Shown here piece by piece: positions 1-7,330 of a stretch of 14,192 nucleotides of DNA (its first letter is position 1; each line of letters starts with the position of its first letter). Both the position numbers and the translations under genes were made by a program. The DNA comes from CAKPSH01 sp964634355 (GTDB taxonomy: Bacteria; Bacillota; Clostridia; TANB77; CAG-508): positions 1-14,192 of the forward strand of contig CAZWIF010000031.1 of NCBI GenBank assembly GCA_964634355.1. Direction: 5' to 3'. The notes beneath the pieces are model-generated. The model worked only from the letters and a program-made list of their open reading frames with translations. It was not told the DNA's origin and did not search any database.

Positions 1-1
1 A

Positions 2-379
2 GAATATAAACGTTCAGAACTTGTAAGATTGGACATACACGTAAATAATGAACCAGTAGATGCTTTATCTTTTATTGTATTTAAAGATAGTGCATATAAG
101 AGAGGCAGAAAAATGGTAGAAAAATTAAAAACAGTAATTCCAAGACAGTTATTTATTATTCCACTTCAAGCAGTAGTAGGAGGAAAGATAATTGCAAGAG
201 AGACAATTTCTGCTATGAGAAAAGATGTGCTTGCAAAATGTTATGGTGGAGATATAACAAGAAAGAAGAAATTACTAGAGAAACAAAAACGTGGAAAGAA
301 AAAAATGCGTCAAATAGGAAATGTGGAGGTGCCTCAAGAAGCATTTTTATCTGTATTAAAATTGGATGATGAAGAATAA
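2..379 (+). CDS. lepA: Elongation factor 4 (LepA), C-terminal part only
   Basis: This is the last 125 codons of LepA (EF4), a ribosome-associated translational GTPase that binds the elongating ribosome and is thought to help remodel stalled or misassembled complexes. The frame is open from base 2, so the GTPase domain and start lie outside the window. The visible part runs from the end of the EF-G-like domain (EPVDALSFIV, close to the family consensus) into the LepA-specific C-terminal domain: IPRQLFIIPLQAVVGGKIIA, then the basic stretch with YGGDITRKKKLLEKQKRGKKKM, split here as YGGDITRKKK and LLEKQKRGKKKM, and the end VPQEAFLSVLKLD. That tail is diagnostic of LepA rather than EF-G or TypA. 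A TTG at 29 could be read as a start but lies inside the conserved domain. The next gene starts 43 bases downstream with no terminator visible, so co-transcription with the methyltransferase is plausible. Confidence 0.95.
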   Translation, partial: EYKRSELVRLDIHVNNEPVDALSFIVFKDSAYKRGRKMVEKLKTVIPRQLFIIPLQAVVGGKIIARETISAMRKDVLAKCYGGDITRKKKLLEKQKRGKKKMRQIGNVEVPQEAFLSVLKLDDEE

Positions 380-407
380 CAGATAAAATATTGAAAATAG
401 AGATATG

Positions 408-414
408 AAGGGGG
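408..414 (+). promoter_or_regulatory. Ribosome binding site fixing the rlmB start at 423
   Basis: AAGGGGG sits 8 bases before the ATG at 423. The upstream in-frame ATG at 405 overlaps this site and has no Shine-Dalgarno sequence of its own, so 423 is the better start. Confidence 0.7.
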
Positions 415-422
415 ATTTTCAG

Positions 423-1199
423 ATGAAAAAAGGGAATAAGAATTATGAAAAAAATAAGGAAAAATCATATGATGATATAGTCGAAGGACGTAATCCAGTT
501 TTAGAGTTGATTGAATCAGGAAAAGACATAAATAAGATATTTGTACAGGCAGGAGAAAAAAATGGGTCAATTACTAAAATAATAGCTAAAGCAAAAGAAA
601 GACGAATTATAATGGTAGAAGTTCAAAAATCAAAATTAGATGAAATGTCTGAAACAAAAAGTCATCAAGGTGTAATTGCGGTTATACCTCCTTTTGAATA
701 TTGTGATGTATATGATATATTAGATTATGCTCAACAGAGAGGAGAAAAGCCTTTTATAATTATTTTAGATGGAATAGAAGATCCACACAATTTAGGTTCA
801 ATCATTAGAACCGCTGAAACAGCAGGAGCACATGGCATTATAATACCAAAAAGGAGGGCAGCTGCAGTAAATGCAACTGTTGTAAAGACTTCTGCAGGAG
901 CAGTAGAACACGTAAAAATAGCAAGAGTTAGTAATATAAATGAGACTATTAAATACTTAAAAGAAAATGGAGTTTGGATTTATGGAACAGATGGTACAGC
1001 GAAAAATGTATATTATAATCAAGATTTTAGAGATTCAACGGCAATAATAATAGGAAGTGAAGGATTTGGAATGAGCGATTTAGTAAAGAAAAATTGTGAT
1101 GGACTAGTAAAAATTCCAATGAGAGGAAAAATCAATTCATTAAACGCATCCGTTTCAGCAGGAATAGTAATGTACGAAGTAGTAAAACAAAGAATGTAG
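423..1199 (+). CDS. rlmB: 23S rRNA (guanosine-2'-O)-methyltransferase, TrmH/SpoU family (RlmB-like)
   Basis: A 258-residue SPOUT methyltransferase that would transfer a methyl group from S-adenosylmethionine to a ribose 2'-OH in rRNA; RlmB modifies G2251 of the 23S peptidyl-transferase loop. From the ATG at 423, a basic, lysine-rich tail of about 20 residues precedes the small substrate-binding domain (GRNPVLELIESGKDI, about 23-37). The three SPOUT knot motifs are intact: motif 1 NLGSIIRTAETAGAHG from about residue 123 (with the catalytic-type Arg at about 129), motif 2 IIIGSEGFGMSDL at about 209-221, and motif 3 IPMRGKINSLNASVSAG at about 231-247. Length is normal for RlmB. RlmB, TrmH-like and TsnR-like enzymes share these motifs; the HQGV and GRNPV segments favour the RlmB subgroup, but the target base cannot be read from sequence. 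It follows lepA by 43 bases and probably shares its transcript. Confidence 0.88.
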   Translation: MKKGNKNYEKNKEKSYDDIVEGRNPVLELIESGKDINKIFVQAGEKNGSITKIIAKAKERRIIMVEVQKSKLDEMSETKSHQGVIAVIPPFEYCDVYDILDYAQQRGEKPFIIILDGIEDPHNLGSIIRTAETAGAHGIIIPKRRAAAVNATVVKTSAGAVEHVKIARVSNINETIKYLKENGVWIYGTDGTAKNVYYNQDFRDSTAIIIGSEGFGMSDLVKKNCDGLVKIPMRGKINSLNASVSAGIVMYEVVKQRM

Positions 1200-1363
1200 G
1201 AGGTAGGTCAAACTTAGTCCTTTCTTAGCATATAACTAAATATAATTTTACAAAAGAAGGTCACCAAAAATTTACAAAAAATAACATGTGTGTCAAAACA
1301 ATTGATACAACAAGAATAGACAAAATTACCAGAAATTTTATGAAAAATATTGTAAAAAAAGTC

Positions 1364-1392
1364 TTGAAATAAATTTGTTTTATTGTTATGAT
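1364..1392 (+). promoter_or_regulatory. Promoter of the ftsEX cluster
   Basis: TTGAAA at 1364-1369, a 17-base spacer, and TATGAT at 1387-1392 preceded by TG at 1384-1385 (extended -10) form a strong vegetative sigma-A-type promoter 41 bases ahead of the ftsE ATG. The rest of the 1200-1433 gap is AT-rich, with no gene and no convincing terminator. Confidence 0.75.
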
Positions 1393-1433
1393 TAAAATAT
1401 ATGTGTATAAATCAATAAGGAAGAGAGCAAAAA

Positions 1434-2106
1434 ATGATTGAATTTAGAAATGTAAAAAAAGTATATGGAACAGGTACAGTGGCTGTTGAAAATGCTAATT
1501 TTAACATAGAAAAAGGCGAGTTTGCATTTTTAGTTGGTACATCAGGTTCAGGAAAGTCAACATTAATAAAAATGATATTAAAAGAAGAAGAGCCAACTTC
1601 AGGAAATATAATAATAAATGGTAAAGATACAACATATTTAAAAAAGAGTAGAGTACCTTTTTTAAGAAGAAGTATGGGTGTAGTATTTCAGGATTTTAGA
1701 TTGCTACCTGATAAGACTGTTTATGATAATGTATATAGTTAGAGCAACGCCAAGACATATTAGAAGACAGGTACCTATGGTTTTATCATTAGTAGGACTT
1801 AGTGGTAAAGCGAAGATGTACCCAAATGAATTATCAGGAGGAGAACAACAAAGAGTTGCTCTTGCTAGAGCACTTGTTAATAATCCAGCCATGATAATTG
1901 CGGACGAGCCTACGGGAAATCTGGATCCAGAAACTGCATGGGACATAATGAATTTATTAAATGAAATAAATATGAGAGGAACAACTGTTGTTGTTGCAAC
2001 TCATGCTAAGGATATAGTAGACAGAATGAAAAAAAGAGTAATACAAATAGATAAAGGCATAATAATAAGAGATGATAAAAAAGGTAGTTATGACAGTGAG
2101 GTATAA
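1434..2106 (+). pseudogene. ftsE: FtsE, cell-division ABC ATPase, interrupted by a frameshift
   Basis: FtsE is the cytoplasmic ATPase that partners FtsX and drives activation of septal or sidewall peptidoglycan hydrolases. Two overlapping reading frames together make one FtsE. Frame 1 (1434-1742) carries Walker A GTSGSGKST (residues 35-43), the Q-loop in VVFQDFRLLPDKTVYDNV, and then stops at 1740-1742. Frame 2 continues RATPRHIRRQ and carries the signature LSGGEQQR (from 1831), Walker B MIIADEP, the D-loop and the switch His in VVATHAKD, ending at 2106. The break falls just after the Q-loop, where FtsE homologues have a short segment leading into the helical subdomain. The two parts span 673 bases; adding 14 bases gives 228 codons plus stop, the usual FtsE length (B. 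subtilis FtsE is about 228 residues). As written, no single polypeptide contains both Walker A and the signature. It could be a real mutation or an assembly error. Its GTGAGGT site leads directly into ftsX. Confidence 0.88.
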
Positions 2107-2108
2107 AA

Positions 2109-3017
2109 ATGGGTTATTTGATAGGGGAAGGATTTAGAAACGTATTAAAAAATAAAAAATCAACAATAATATCAATTACAACAATGTGTTTAACAATGTT
2201 AATGTTTGGAGTTTTCTTCATATTAGGAGAAAATATTAATCACATAGTAACAACTATTGAACAACAACAAGGAATGCAGGTATATATAGATAAAAATGCA
2301 ACTGATGAGGAAATTACTCAGGTAGGACAAGAAATAAGAAAAATTGAAGGCGTAAATACATTAACATATGTCTCAAAAGAAGAAGCTTTAAATCAAGTAA
2401 AAGAAATGTGGAAAAATAATGAAACACTAGAAAAATTTATGGAGGGATATTCGGTTGATAGATTTGAAGCTTCTTATACAGTAACTTTAACTGATTTATC
2501 ACTTAATGAAGAGGTACAAGCCCAAATAAAACAATTAAATGATGAATGGGGAAAAGAGATAATATCAGACATTGTTGCTACAGATCAAACAATTAATACA
2601 TTGGAGTCAATTGCAAATGGCTTAAGGATAGGAATTTTAGTATTGCTTATAGCTTTGATGGTTATATCAATCTTTATTATTTCAAATACTATAAAGCTTA
2701 CTGTGCATGCAAGAAGAAAAGAAATTTCAATAATGAAATATGTAGGTGCGACAAATGGATTTATTCGTTGGCCATTTGTGGTTGAAGGTATAATAATAGG
2801 AATTGTTGCGGCTTTGATAACGATTGTTATTGTTGGATTTGCCTATAATGGAATTGCAGCAAAAGCAGTACAGAGTGCTGTTTTACAAAAATTAAATATA
2901 AGCCTTGTATCATTTGATGAAATGTTTAATTTGATAATGTTAATTTATATTATCATAGGAGCTGGAATTGGTGTATTGGGAAGTGTATTTTCAATGAAAA
3001 GATATTTGGAAGTTTAA
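2109..3017 (+). CDS. ftsX: FtsX, cell-division ABC permease-like protein
   Basis: A 302-residue integral membrane partner of FtsE. FtsX does not transport a substrate; it passes FtsE ATP hydrolysis across the membrane to activate a peptidoglycan hydrolase. The expected topology is visible: cytoplasmic start with NVLKNKKSTI, TM1 at about 20-41, a large extracellular domain at about 42-170 (the hydrolase-binding region), TM2 at 172-195, the cytoplasmic loop ARRKEISIMKYVGATNGFIRWPF typical of FtsX (about 201-223), TM3 at 222-246 and TM4 at 274-295. The length matches the family. The gene starts two bases after the ftsE stop, with GTGAGGT inside the ftsE end as ribosome binding site, so translation is probably coupled. 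The frame is intact although ftsE is not, which argues that any ftsE loss is recent or is a sequence error. Confidence 0.95.
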   Translation: MGYLIGEGFRNVLKNKKSTIISITTMCLTMLMFGVFFILGENINHIVTTIEQQQGMQVYIDKNATDEEITQVGQEIRKIEGVNTLTYVSKEEALNQVKEMWKNNETLEKFMEGYSVDRFEASYTVTLTDLSLNEEVQAQIKQLNDEWGKEIISDIVATDQTINTLESIANGLRIGILVLLIALMVISIFIISNTIKLTVHARRKEISIMKYVGATNGFIRWPFVVEGIIIGIVAALITIVIVGFAYNGIAAKAVQSAVLQKLNISLVSFDEMFNLIMLIYIIIGAGIGVLGSVFSMKRYLEV

Positions 3018-3059
3018 TATATACAAAGATGAAAAATATTTGAAAGGATTGACTAAGAT

Positions 3060-4241
3060 ATGAAAAGTAAATTAAATTTAGTTGTATCATTTACAGTTGT
3101 AATTATGCTTTTGGTTTCATCAATTATGAGTACATATGCGGTTTCACAAAGCGATTTAAATGAAATAGATGAACAAATAAGTGAAGCTGAACAACAAGCA
3201 GAAGAAATAGAGGCAAGTTTATCGACAGAATTGAAAGAATTAGAAACATTATCATACGAAATCGAAGAGATAGAAACAACCTTGCAAAAGTTAAAATCTG
3301 AATTAAATACATTATTAGCAGAGATAAGTGAATTGGAAGAAAAGCTAGAAATAGCAACTGAAGAATATAACGAAAAATATGAAGATGCATGTACGAGAGT
3401 TATAGCACAATATAAATATGGAAATATATCTTTACTAGATGTTCTACTGAATTCATCAAGCCTAACAGAAATGTTATCTAGCTATTATACAGTTGAACAA
3501 ATTATGGAGGCTGACCAAGAATTTTTAGAGGAACTTGAAGAACAGCGTCAACAAATTGAAGCAGATAGAACAGCACTAGAGGAAAAAAAGATTGCTGTTG
3601 AAGAAGAAAAACAACAAGTTGAGAAACAAAATGTTACATTAACAAATAAGAAAAATGAAAAGGCTAAAAAAGTGGCAGAATTAAATGAAGAAGATGCTGC
3701 ATTACAAGAACAAATAGAAGACCTTACTGCAGAGCGTGCTGCAGTTGAAAAACAATTACAACAACTGGCAGCTAGTGCACCAGCAGGTGGAGGAACGTAT
3801 ACAGGAGGAACTCTTGGATTTCCACTTGTAAGCTACACAAGAATTTCTTCTTACTTTGGGTCTAGGTCATCTCCATTAGCAGGTGGTTCTTCATATCATA
3901 AAGGGATTGACTTGGCAGCACCTTTAGGAACATCAATACTTGCAGCTGAATCTGGAACAGTTATAGCAACAAATAAGAGCTGTACACATAATTATGGAAA
4001 AAGTTCAAGCTGTGGATGTGGTGGAGGATTTGGAAATTATGTTATGGTAAATCATGGAAATGGACTAGTTACCGTATATGCACACTGTACAACAGTTTAT
4101 GTTAGTATAGGAGATACTGTTACAAAAGGAGAGGTAATAGCAACTGTTGGTACAACAGGGGCATCAACAGGATATCACTTGCATTTTGGAGTGTTAAAAA
4201 ATGGTACATATGTAGATCCAGCACCATATATTGGTCTATAA
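3060..4241 (+). CDS. Secreted coiled-coil M23 murein hydrolase, probable FtsEX-activated effector
   Basis: A 393-residue exported cell-wall hydrolase. Residues 1-28 form a signal peptide (KSKLNLVV, a hydrophobic core, then STYAVS). Residues about 31-235 are long Glu/Lys/Gln-rich coiled coil in two arms separated by YKYGNISLLDVLLNSSSL (about 118-135), the pattern of the PcsB/CwlO/EnvC helical region. A short Gly/Ala linker (238-250) leads to an M23 (LytM) domain at about 253-390. The zinc and catalytic residues are all present: H280 and D284 in HKGID, H342 in VYAHC, H373 and H375 in HLHFG. It is therefore predicted to be active, unlike EnvC, whose LytM domain is degenerate. A Cys-rich insert (C308, C318, C320) lies before the FGNYVMVNHGNG strand. 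It follows ftsX by 42 bases with AAAGGA as ribosome binding site, the place where pcsB-type effectors are found. FtsEX control is inferred from fold and neighbourhood. Confidence 0.9.
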   Translation: MKSKLNLVVSFTVVIMLLVSSIMSTYAVSQSDLNEIDEQISEAEQQAEEIEASLSTELKELETLSYEIEEIETTLQKLKSELNTLLAEISELEEKLEIATEEYNEKYEDACTRVIAQYKYGNISLLDVLLNSSSLTEMLSSYYTVEQIMEADQEFLEELEEQRQQIEADRTALEEKKIAVEEEKQQVEKQNVTLTNKKNEKAKKVAELNEEDAALQEQIEDLTAERAAVEKQLQQLAASAPAGGGTYTGGTLGFPLVSYTRISSYFGSRSSPLAGGSSYHKGIDLAAPLGTSILAAESGTVIATNKSCTHNYGKSSSCGCGGGFGNYVMVNHGNGLVTVYAHCTTVYVSIGDTVTKGEVIATVGTTGASTGYHLHFGVLKNGTYVDPAPYIGL

Positions 4242-4323
4242 AAATAAATGATGAATATAATAATAAGGACCAAGGTTGCAACGTAATGTCGTAAACTTAA
4301 GAACGTATATTATATATTTGTTG

Positions 4324-4343
4324 GGGCACGGTGCACCGTGCCC
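4324..4343. repeat. GC-rich 20-bp perfect palindrome, family 1 copy A
   Basis: Reads GGGCACGGTGCACCGTGCCC, identical on both strands, in an otherwise AT-rich gap between the M23 hydrolase and the protease gene. It shares 18 of 20 bases with the palindrome at 5639-5658, and the two differences are compensatory. It could form a strong hairpin in RNA, but no U-tract follows, so a classical terminator is unlikely. Confidence 0.85.
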
Positions 4344-4410
4344 TTCGGAAATTGCATAAAATAAACATATTTAAATTATTTCAATAATTACAGCCTTAAT
4401 TTGGTGTTTT

Positions 4411-4420
4411 GGAAAGGAAG
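4411..4420 (+). promoter_or_regulatory. Ribosome binding site fixing the protease start at 4430
   Basis: GGAAAGGAAG lies about 11 bases before the ATG at 4430. An alternative TTG at 4409 would place this site inside the coding region and has no Shine-Dalgarno sequence of its own. Confidence 0.65.
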
Positions 4421-4429
4421 ATATTAATT

Positions 4430-5611
4430 ATGCAAATAAGTAAAGAAAGTTTTTCTAAAATTTACAGAACAATAATGATAATAATTATAACTGCGGTTGT
4501 GACTTTTTGTGTGACGACTATTCTTTTATATGGAACAGGTAGAATACAGTATATTTCAGTATCAAAAGGAGATACTACAGGACTAGGAGCTGTTTTAACA
4601 TCTTTTAAAGAATTGTTAAATGATAGATATTTATATGATATGGATGAGGAGGCAATGGCAGAATCAGCCATAAAAGCATATGTTGCTGCTGCAGGAGATG
4701 AATACACAGAATATTATACACCTGAGGAAATGGAAAGCTTTACAATGTATACCACTGGAAATTATGTAGGTATAGGAATTTATATGACTGCTGATTTAGA
4801 AAATAATACAATAACAGTTTCACTACCTATAAAAAATGGACCTGCAGAAAAGGCAGGAATTAAAACGGGAGATATTATATCAAAGGTCGATGGTGTGTCT
4901 TATGATGCAAGTCAATTATCTGAAATGGCCGATACTATAAAGGGCGAAGAAGGTACGGAGGTAGAACTTGAATTGATAAGAGATGGAGAGACTTTATGTT
5001 ATACGATAACTAGAGCAAATGTAGAAATGTATCCAATAGAGGGTACTGTTTTAGAAGATAATATAGGATATATTGAGCTAGAATCTTTTGATGAAGGAAG
5101 TGCAGAGCAATTTAAGGAAGCTTTTGAAGATATAGAAACTCAAGGTATAACTTCTTTAATTATAGATTTAAGATATAATGGAGGAGGAATTGTGGACGAA
5201 GCTCTAGAAATAGCTGATTATATTTTAGATAAAGATTCTTCTATATTAATAACAGTTGATAAAAACGGTGATGAAGAAGTAGAGAAAGCCTCATCAAATC
5301 CGATTATTAACATGCCTATTGTGGTATTAGTAAACGGTGATACAGCGAGTGCATCTGAAATATTGGCAGGAGCTTTACAAGATTATAAAAAAGCAATAAT
5401 AGTAGGTGAGACTACCTATGGAAAAGGTGTTATTCAAGAATTATATACTTTATCTGATGGAAGTGGATTAAAAATTACAATAAAAGAATACTATACGCCA
5501 AATAGGAATAAGATTAATAAAGTGGGAATTATACCAACTTATGAAATAGAAAATGATGAGACTACAAATAAAGATGAACAATTACAAAAAGCAATAGATT
5601 TATTGAAATAA
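4430..5611 (+). CDS. ctpA: Carboxy-terminal processing serine protease (CtpA/CtpB, family S41A)
   Basis: A 393-residue membrane-anchored S41 protease that would cleave extracytoplasmic proteins near their C-termini. Numbered from the ATG at 4430: an N-terminal signal anchor at about 12-34 (IMIIIITAVVTFCVTTILL), a helical region, a PDZ domain at about 110-196 with YVGIGIYM and GPAEKAGIKTGDIISKVDG, then the S41 core. The catalytic residues are present and spaced as in CtpB: Ser307 in DTASASEILAGALQD, and Lys332 and Gln336 in YGKGVIQ (25 residues from Ser to Lys, then 4 to Gln). The IDLRYNGGG strand before the nucleophile is also typical. Length is slightly short of B. subtilis CtpA/CtpB (about 470-480) because the C-terminal extension is missing. 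It follows the ftsEX-hydrolase group by 188 bases, so it may belong to the same wall-remodelling unit, for instance trimming the hydrolase. That link is inference; CtpB-type sporulation signalling is another possibility. Confidence 0.93.
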   Translation: MQISKESFSKIYRTIMIIIITAVVTFCVTTILLYGTGRIQYISVSKGDTTGLGAVLTSFKELLNDRYLYDMDEEAMAESAIKAYVAAAGDEYTEYYTPEEMESFTMYTTGNYVGIGIYMTADLENNTITVSLPIKNGPAEKAGIKTGDIISKVDGVSYDASQLSEMADTIKGEEGTEVELELIRDGETLCYTITRANVEMYPIEGTVLEDNIGYIELESFDEGSAEQFKEAFEDIETQGITSLIIDLRYNGGGIVDEALEIADYILDKDSSILITVDKNGDEEVEKASSNPIINMPIVVLVNGDTASASEILAGALQDYKKAIIVGETTYGKGVIQELYTLSDGSGLKITIKEYYTPNRNKINKVGIIPTYEIENDETTNKDEQLQKAIDLLK

Positions 5612-5614
5612 ACA

Positions 5615-5661
5615 TTGGGACACGGTATGCCAAAGGTGGGGCACGATGCATCGTGCCCTAC
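5615..5661. repeat. GC-rich palindrome, family 1 copy B, beside a decayed half copy
   Basis: The perfect palindrome GGGCACGATGCATCGTGCCC occupies 5639-5658, flanked by G on the left and TAC on the right. Compared with copy A at 4324 it differs only at positions 8 and 13 of the 20, which pair with each other (G-C becomes A-T). Immediately before it, 5615-5629 (TTGGGACACGGTATG) resembles the left half of copy A preceded by TTG, suggesting a degenerate neighbour. It lies just after the protease stop and could help end that transcript, although no U-tract follows. Confidence 0.8.
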
Positions 5662-5709
5662 AATTCTGTAACATTTTATGAAATTGCCCTGTTTGCCACC
5701 ATAAAGTTA

Positions 5710-5739
5710 TTGACAAATTGCTGGGAAATATTATATAAT
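5710..5739 (+). promoter_or_regulatory. Promoter of the metal-transport operon
   Basis: A consensus TTGACA at 5710-5715 and TATAAT at 5734-5739 are separated by 18 bases, 38 bases ahead of the ABC ATPase start. I see no clear Zur, MntR or Fur-type inverted repeat over or next to it, so metal-responsive control is not shown by the sequence. Confidence 0.75.
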
Positions 5740-5777
5740 TTTTATGTATCAAAATAGCAATTTGAAAGGAAATATAT

Positions 5778-6446
5778 ATGGAATTAATTACGGTTAATAA
5801 ATTAACTTATCGATATGAATCAAAAGATGATGATGATACTTTAAAGAATGTAAGCCTTTCTGTAAATGAAGGTGATTTTTTATGTATTGTTGGTGAGAAT
5901 GGCTCAGGTAAGAGTACCTTAATTAAGTGTATAGTTGGTTTAAATAAAGTTCCTGAGGGGAAAATTGTTCAAAAAGAAAAATTAGGATATTTGCCTCAAA
6001 AGACAGATATACAAGCTAATTTTCCTGCCTCTATTGAAGAAGTCGTGTTAAGTGGAACTATATCGAATAATATAAAAAAGATTTGGTATACAAAGCAGGA
6101 TAAAGATAAAGCCAATGAGATTATGAAAGATTTAGATATATATGATATAAGAAAAAAATGCTTTGGAGATTTATCAGGAGGACAGCAGCAAAGAGTATTG
6201 ATTGCGAGGGCTATGTGTGCAACCAATAATTTAATTGTACTAGACGAGCCTACAAATGGATTAGATCCCAATATAGCTAAAAAGATATATTCGACTTTGA
6301 AAAACTTGAATAAAAAAAGAAAATTGACTATAGTTATGGTATCTCATGATGTTGAGAGAGCAGTTAAATATGCTACAAGAGTTATTGAGATAAAAAAAGG
6401 AAAAGTAACTTTTGATGGATTACCGGAAAAATATCAAATAGTATAA
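5778..6446 (+). CDS. znuC: Divalent-metal ABC transporter, ATP-binding protein (ZnuC/MntB type)
   Basis: A 222-residue ATPase that would power uptake of Zn2+, Mn2+ or a related metal through the permease encoded next. Walker A is GENGSGKST (residues 39-47), the Q-loop is LGYLPQKTDIQANFP (about 69-83), the signature LSGGQQQRVLIARAM starts at about 132, Walker B is LIVLDEPTNGLD (about 152-163) and the switch His is H190 in VMVSHDVE. The YLPQ...NFPASIEEVVLSG segment is characteristic of the metal (ABC-3) class of importers, in which a Pro after the Q-loop precedes a (V/L)VLxG stretch. The length is a little below the usual 230-250 residues because the C-terminus is short. GAAAGGAAAT provides the ribosome binding site. 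The metal cannot be read from the ATPase; Zn is the commonest for this gene pair, hence the tentative symbol. Confidence 0.85.
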   Translation: MELITVNKLTYRYESKDDDDTLKNVSLSVNEGDFLCIVGENGSGKSTLIKCIVGLNKVPEGKIVQKEKLGYLPQKTDIQANFPASIEEVVLSGTISNNIKKIWYTKQDKDKANEIMKDLDIYDIRKKCFGDLSGGQQQRVLIARAMCATNNLIVLDEPTNGLDPNIAKKIYSTLKNLNKKRKLTIVMVSHDVERAVKYATRVIEIKKGKVTFDGLPEKYQIV

Positions 6447-6467
6447 ATTTTAGAAAGGGATATTTAA

Positions 6468-7286
6468 ATGATAAATACAATAGTTGAAATGATGCAATAT
6501 GCTTTTATTCAAAGGGCAGTTTTGGTTGGAACTCTTGTCAGTTTGTGTGCCGCACTTTTGGGCGTTAGCCTTGTATTGAAAAGGTATGCAATGATTGGTG
6601 ATGGATTATCACATGTTGGATTTGGGATTTTAGCAATAGCAGTTGCTGTGGGCTGGAGTCCATTATTTGTGTCAATACCTGTTGTGATAATTGCTGCAAT
6701 AATATTATTAAAGATAGGTAATAATAGCAAAATTCAAAGTGATAGCGCTATTGGAATTATTGCTAGTAGTAGTTTGGCAATCGGCGTAGCAGTGACATCT
6801 ATGACAACAGGTTTGAATACTGATGTATGGAATTATATGTTTGGCAGTATTCTCGCTATGAGTGAAAGTGATGTATATTTAAGTGTAATTGTTAGTATTG
6901 TAGTCGGAATACTGTTTATAATATATTATAGAAAGCTATTTGCAGTGACTTTTGATGAAAAATTTGCAAAAGCAAGTGGCTTAAATGTTAGTTGGTATAC
7001 CAATTTAATTGCTGTTTTGACTGCTGTTATCATAGTAATTGGTATGAGGATGATGGGAACTATGCTAATAAGTAGCATTATTATTTTCCCAGCATTAACA
7101 TCAATGAGAATATTCAAAACTTTTAAAAGAGTTGTAATTTCTTCTGGTATAATTAGCGTTTTTTCTTTTTTAATGGGAATATATTTTTCATACATATACA
7201 ATATTAGTACAGGAGCAATGATTGTTATAGTAAATCTGATTTTGTTTGTGATTTTTACATTGATTGATAAGATTATATACGAGTAA
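6468..7286 (+). CDS. znuB: Divalent-metal ABC transporter, permease (ZnuB type, ABC-3 family)
   Basis: A 272-residue polytopic membrane protein with seven to nine hydrophobic segments (for example about 15-37, 52-82, 92-112, 137-154, 177-212, 222-243 and 248-268). It carries the ABC-3 signature region MIGDGLSHVGFG (42-53) and the coupling segment FDEKFAKASGLNV (about 162-174), which contacts the ATPase. It would form the metal channel with the ATPase ending 21 bases upstream. The ABC-3 family also includes Mn and Fe importers. The usual third component, a ZnuA/TroA-like binding lipoprotein, is absent from the operon and from the window, so it must be encoded elsewhere or be shared. Expression is presumably from the promoter at 5710. 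Confidence 0.87.
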   Translation: MINTIVEMMQYAFIQRAVLVGTLVSLCAALLGVSLVLKRYAMIGDGLSHVGFGILAIAVAVGWSPLFVSIPVVIIAAIILLKIGNNSKIQSDSAIGIIASSSLAIGVAVTSMTTGLNTDVWNYMFGSILAMSESDVYLSVIVSIVVGILFIIYYRKLFAVTFDEKFAKASGLNVSWYTNLIAVLTAVIIVIGMRMMGTMLISSIIIFPALTSMRIFKTFKRVVISSGIISVFSFLMGIYFSYIYNISTGAMIVIVNLILFVIFTLIDKIIYE

Positions 7287-7330
7287 GTAATTGAGTTTTA
7301 GATATTTTTGAAAATGGGGGGAACAAGAAA

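Noticed and set aside
1723..1742. Programmed ribosomal frameshift in ftsE
   Set aside because: There is no slippery heptamer, no stimulatory stem-loop, and FtsE is not known to use recoding. The missing length also points to a deletion rather than a slip.
4323..4343. Classical rho-independent terminator after the M23 hydrolase gene
   Set aside because: The palindrome has no loop and no U-tract follows, and near-identical copies elsewhere favour a dispersed repeat.
5716..5777. Zur, MntR or Fur operator near the metal operon promoter
   Set aside because: I looked for a dyad of the expected kind and found none that I could defend by eye.
7287..7330. M-box or other riboswitch ahead of mgtE
   Set aside because: Only 44 bases separate it from the permease gene, too short for an M-box, and no conserved elements are visible.
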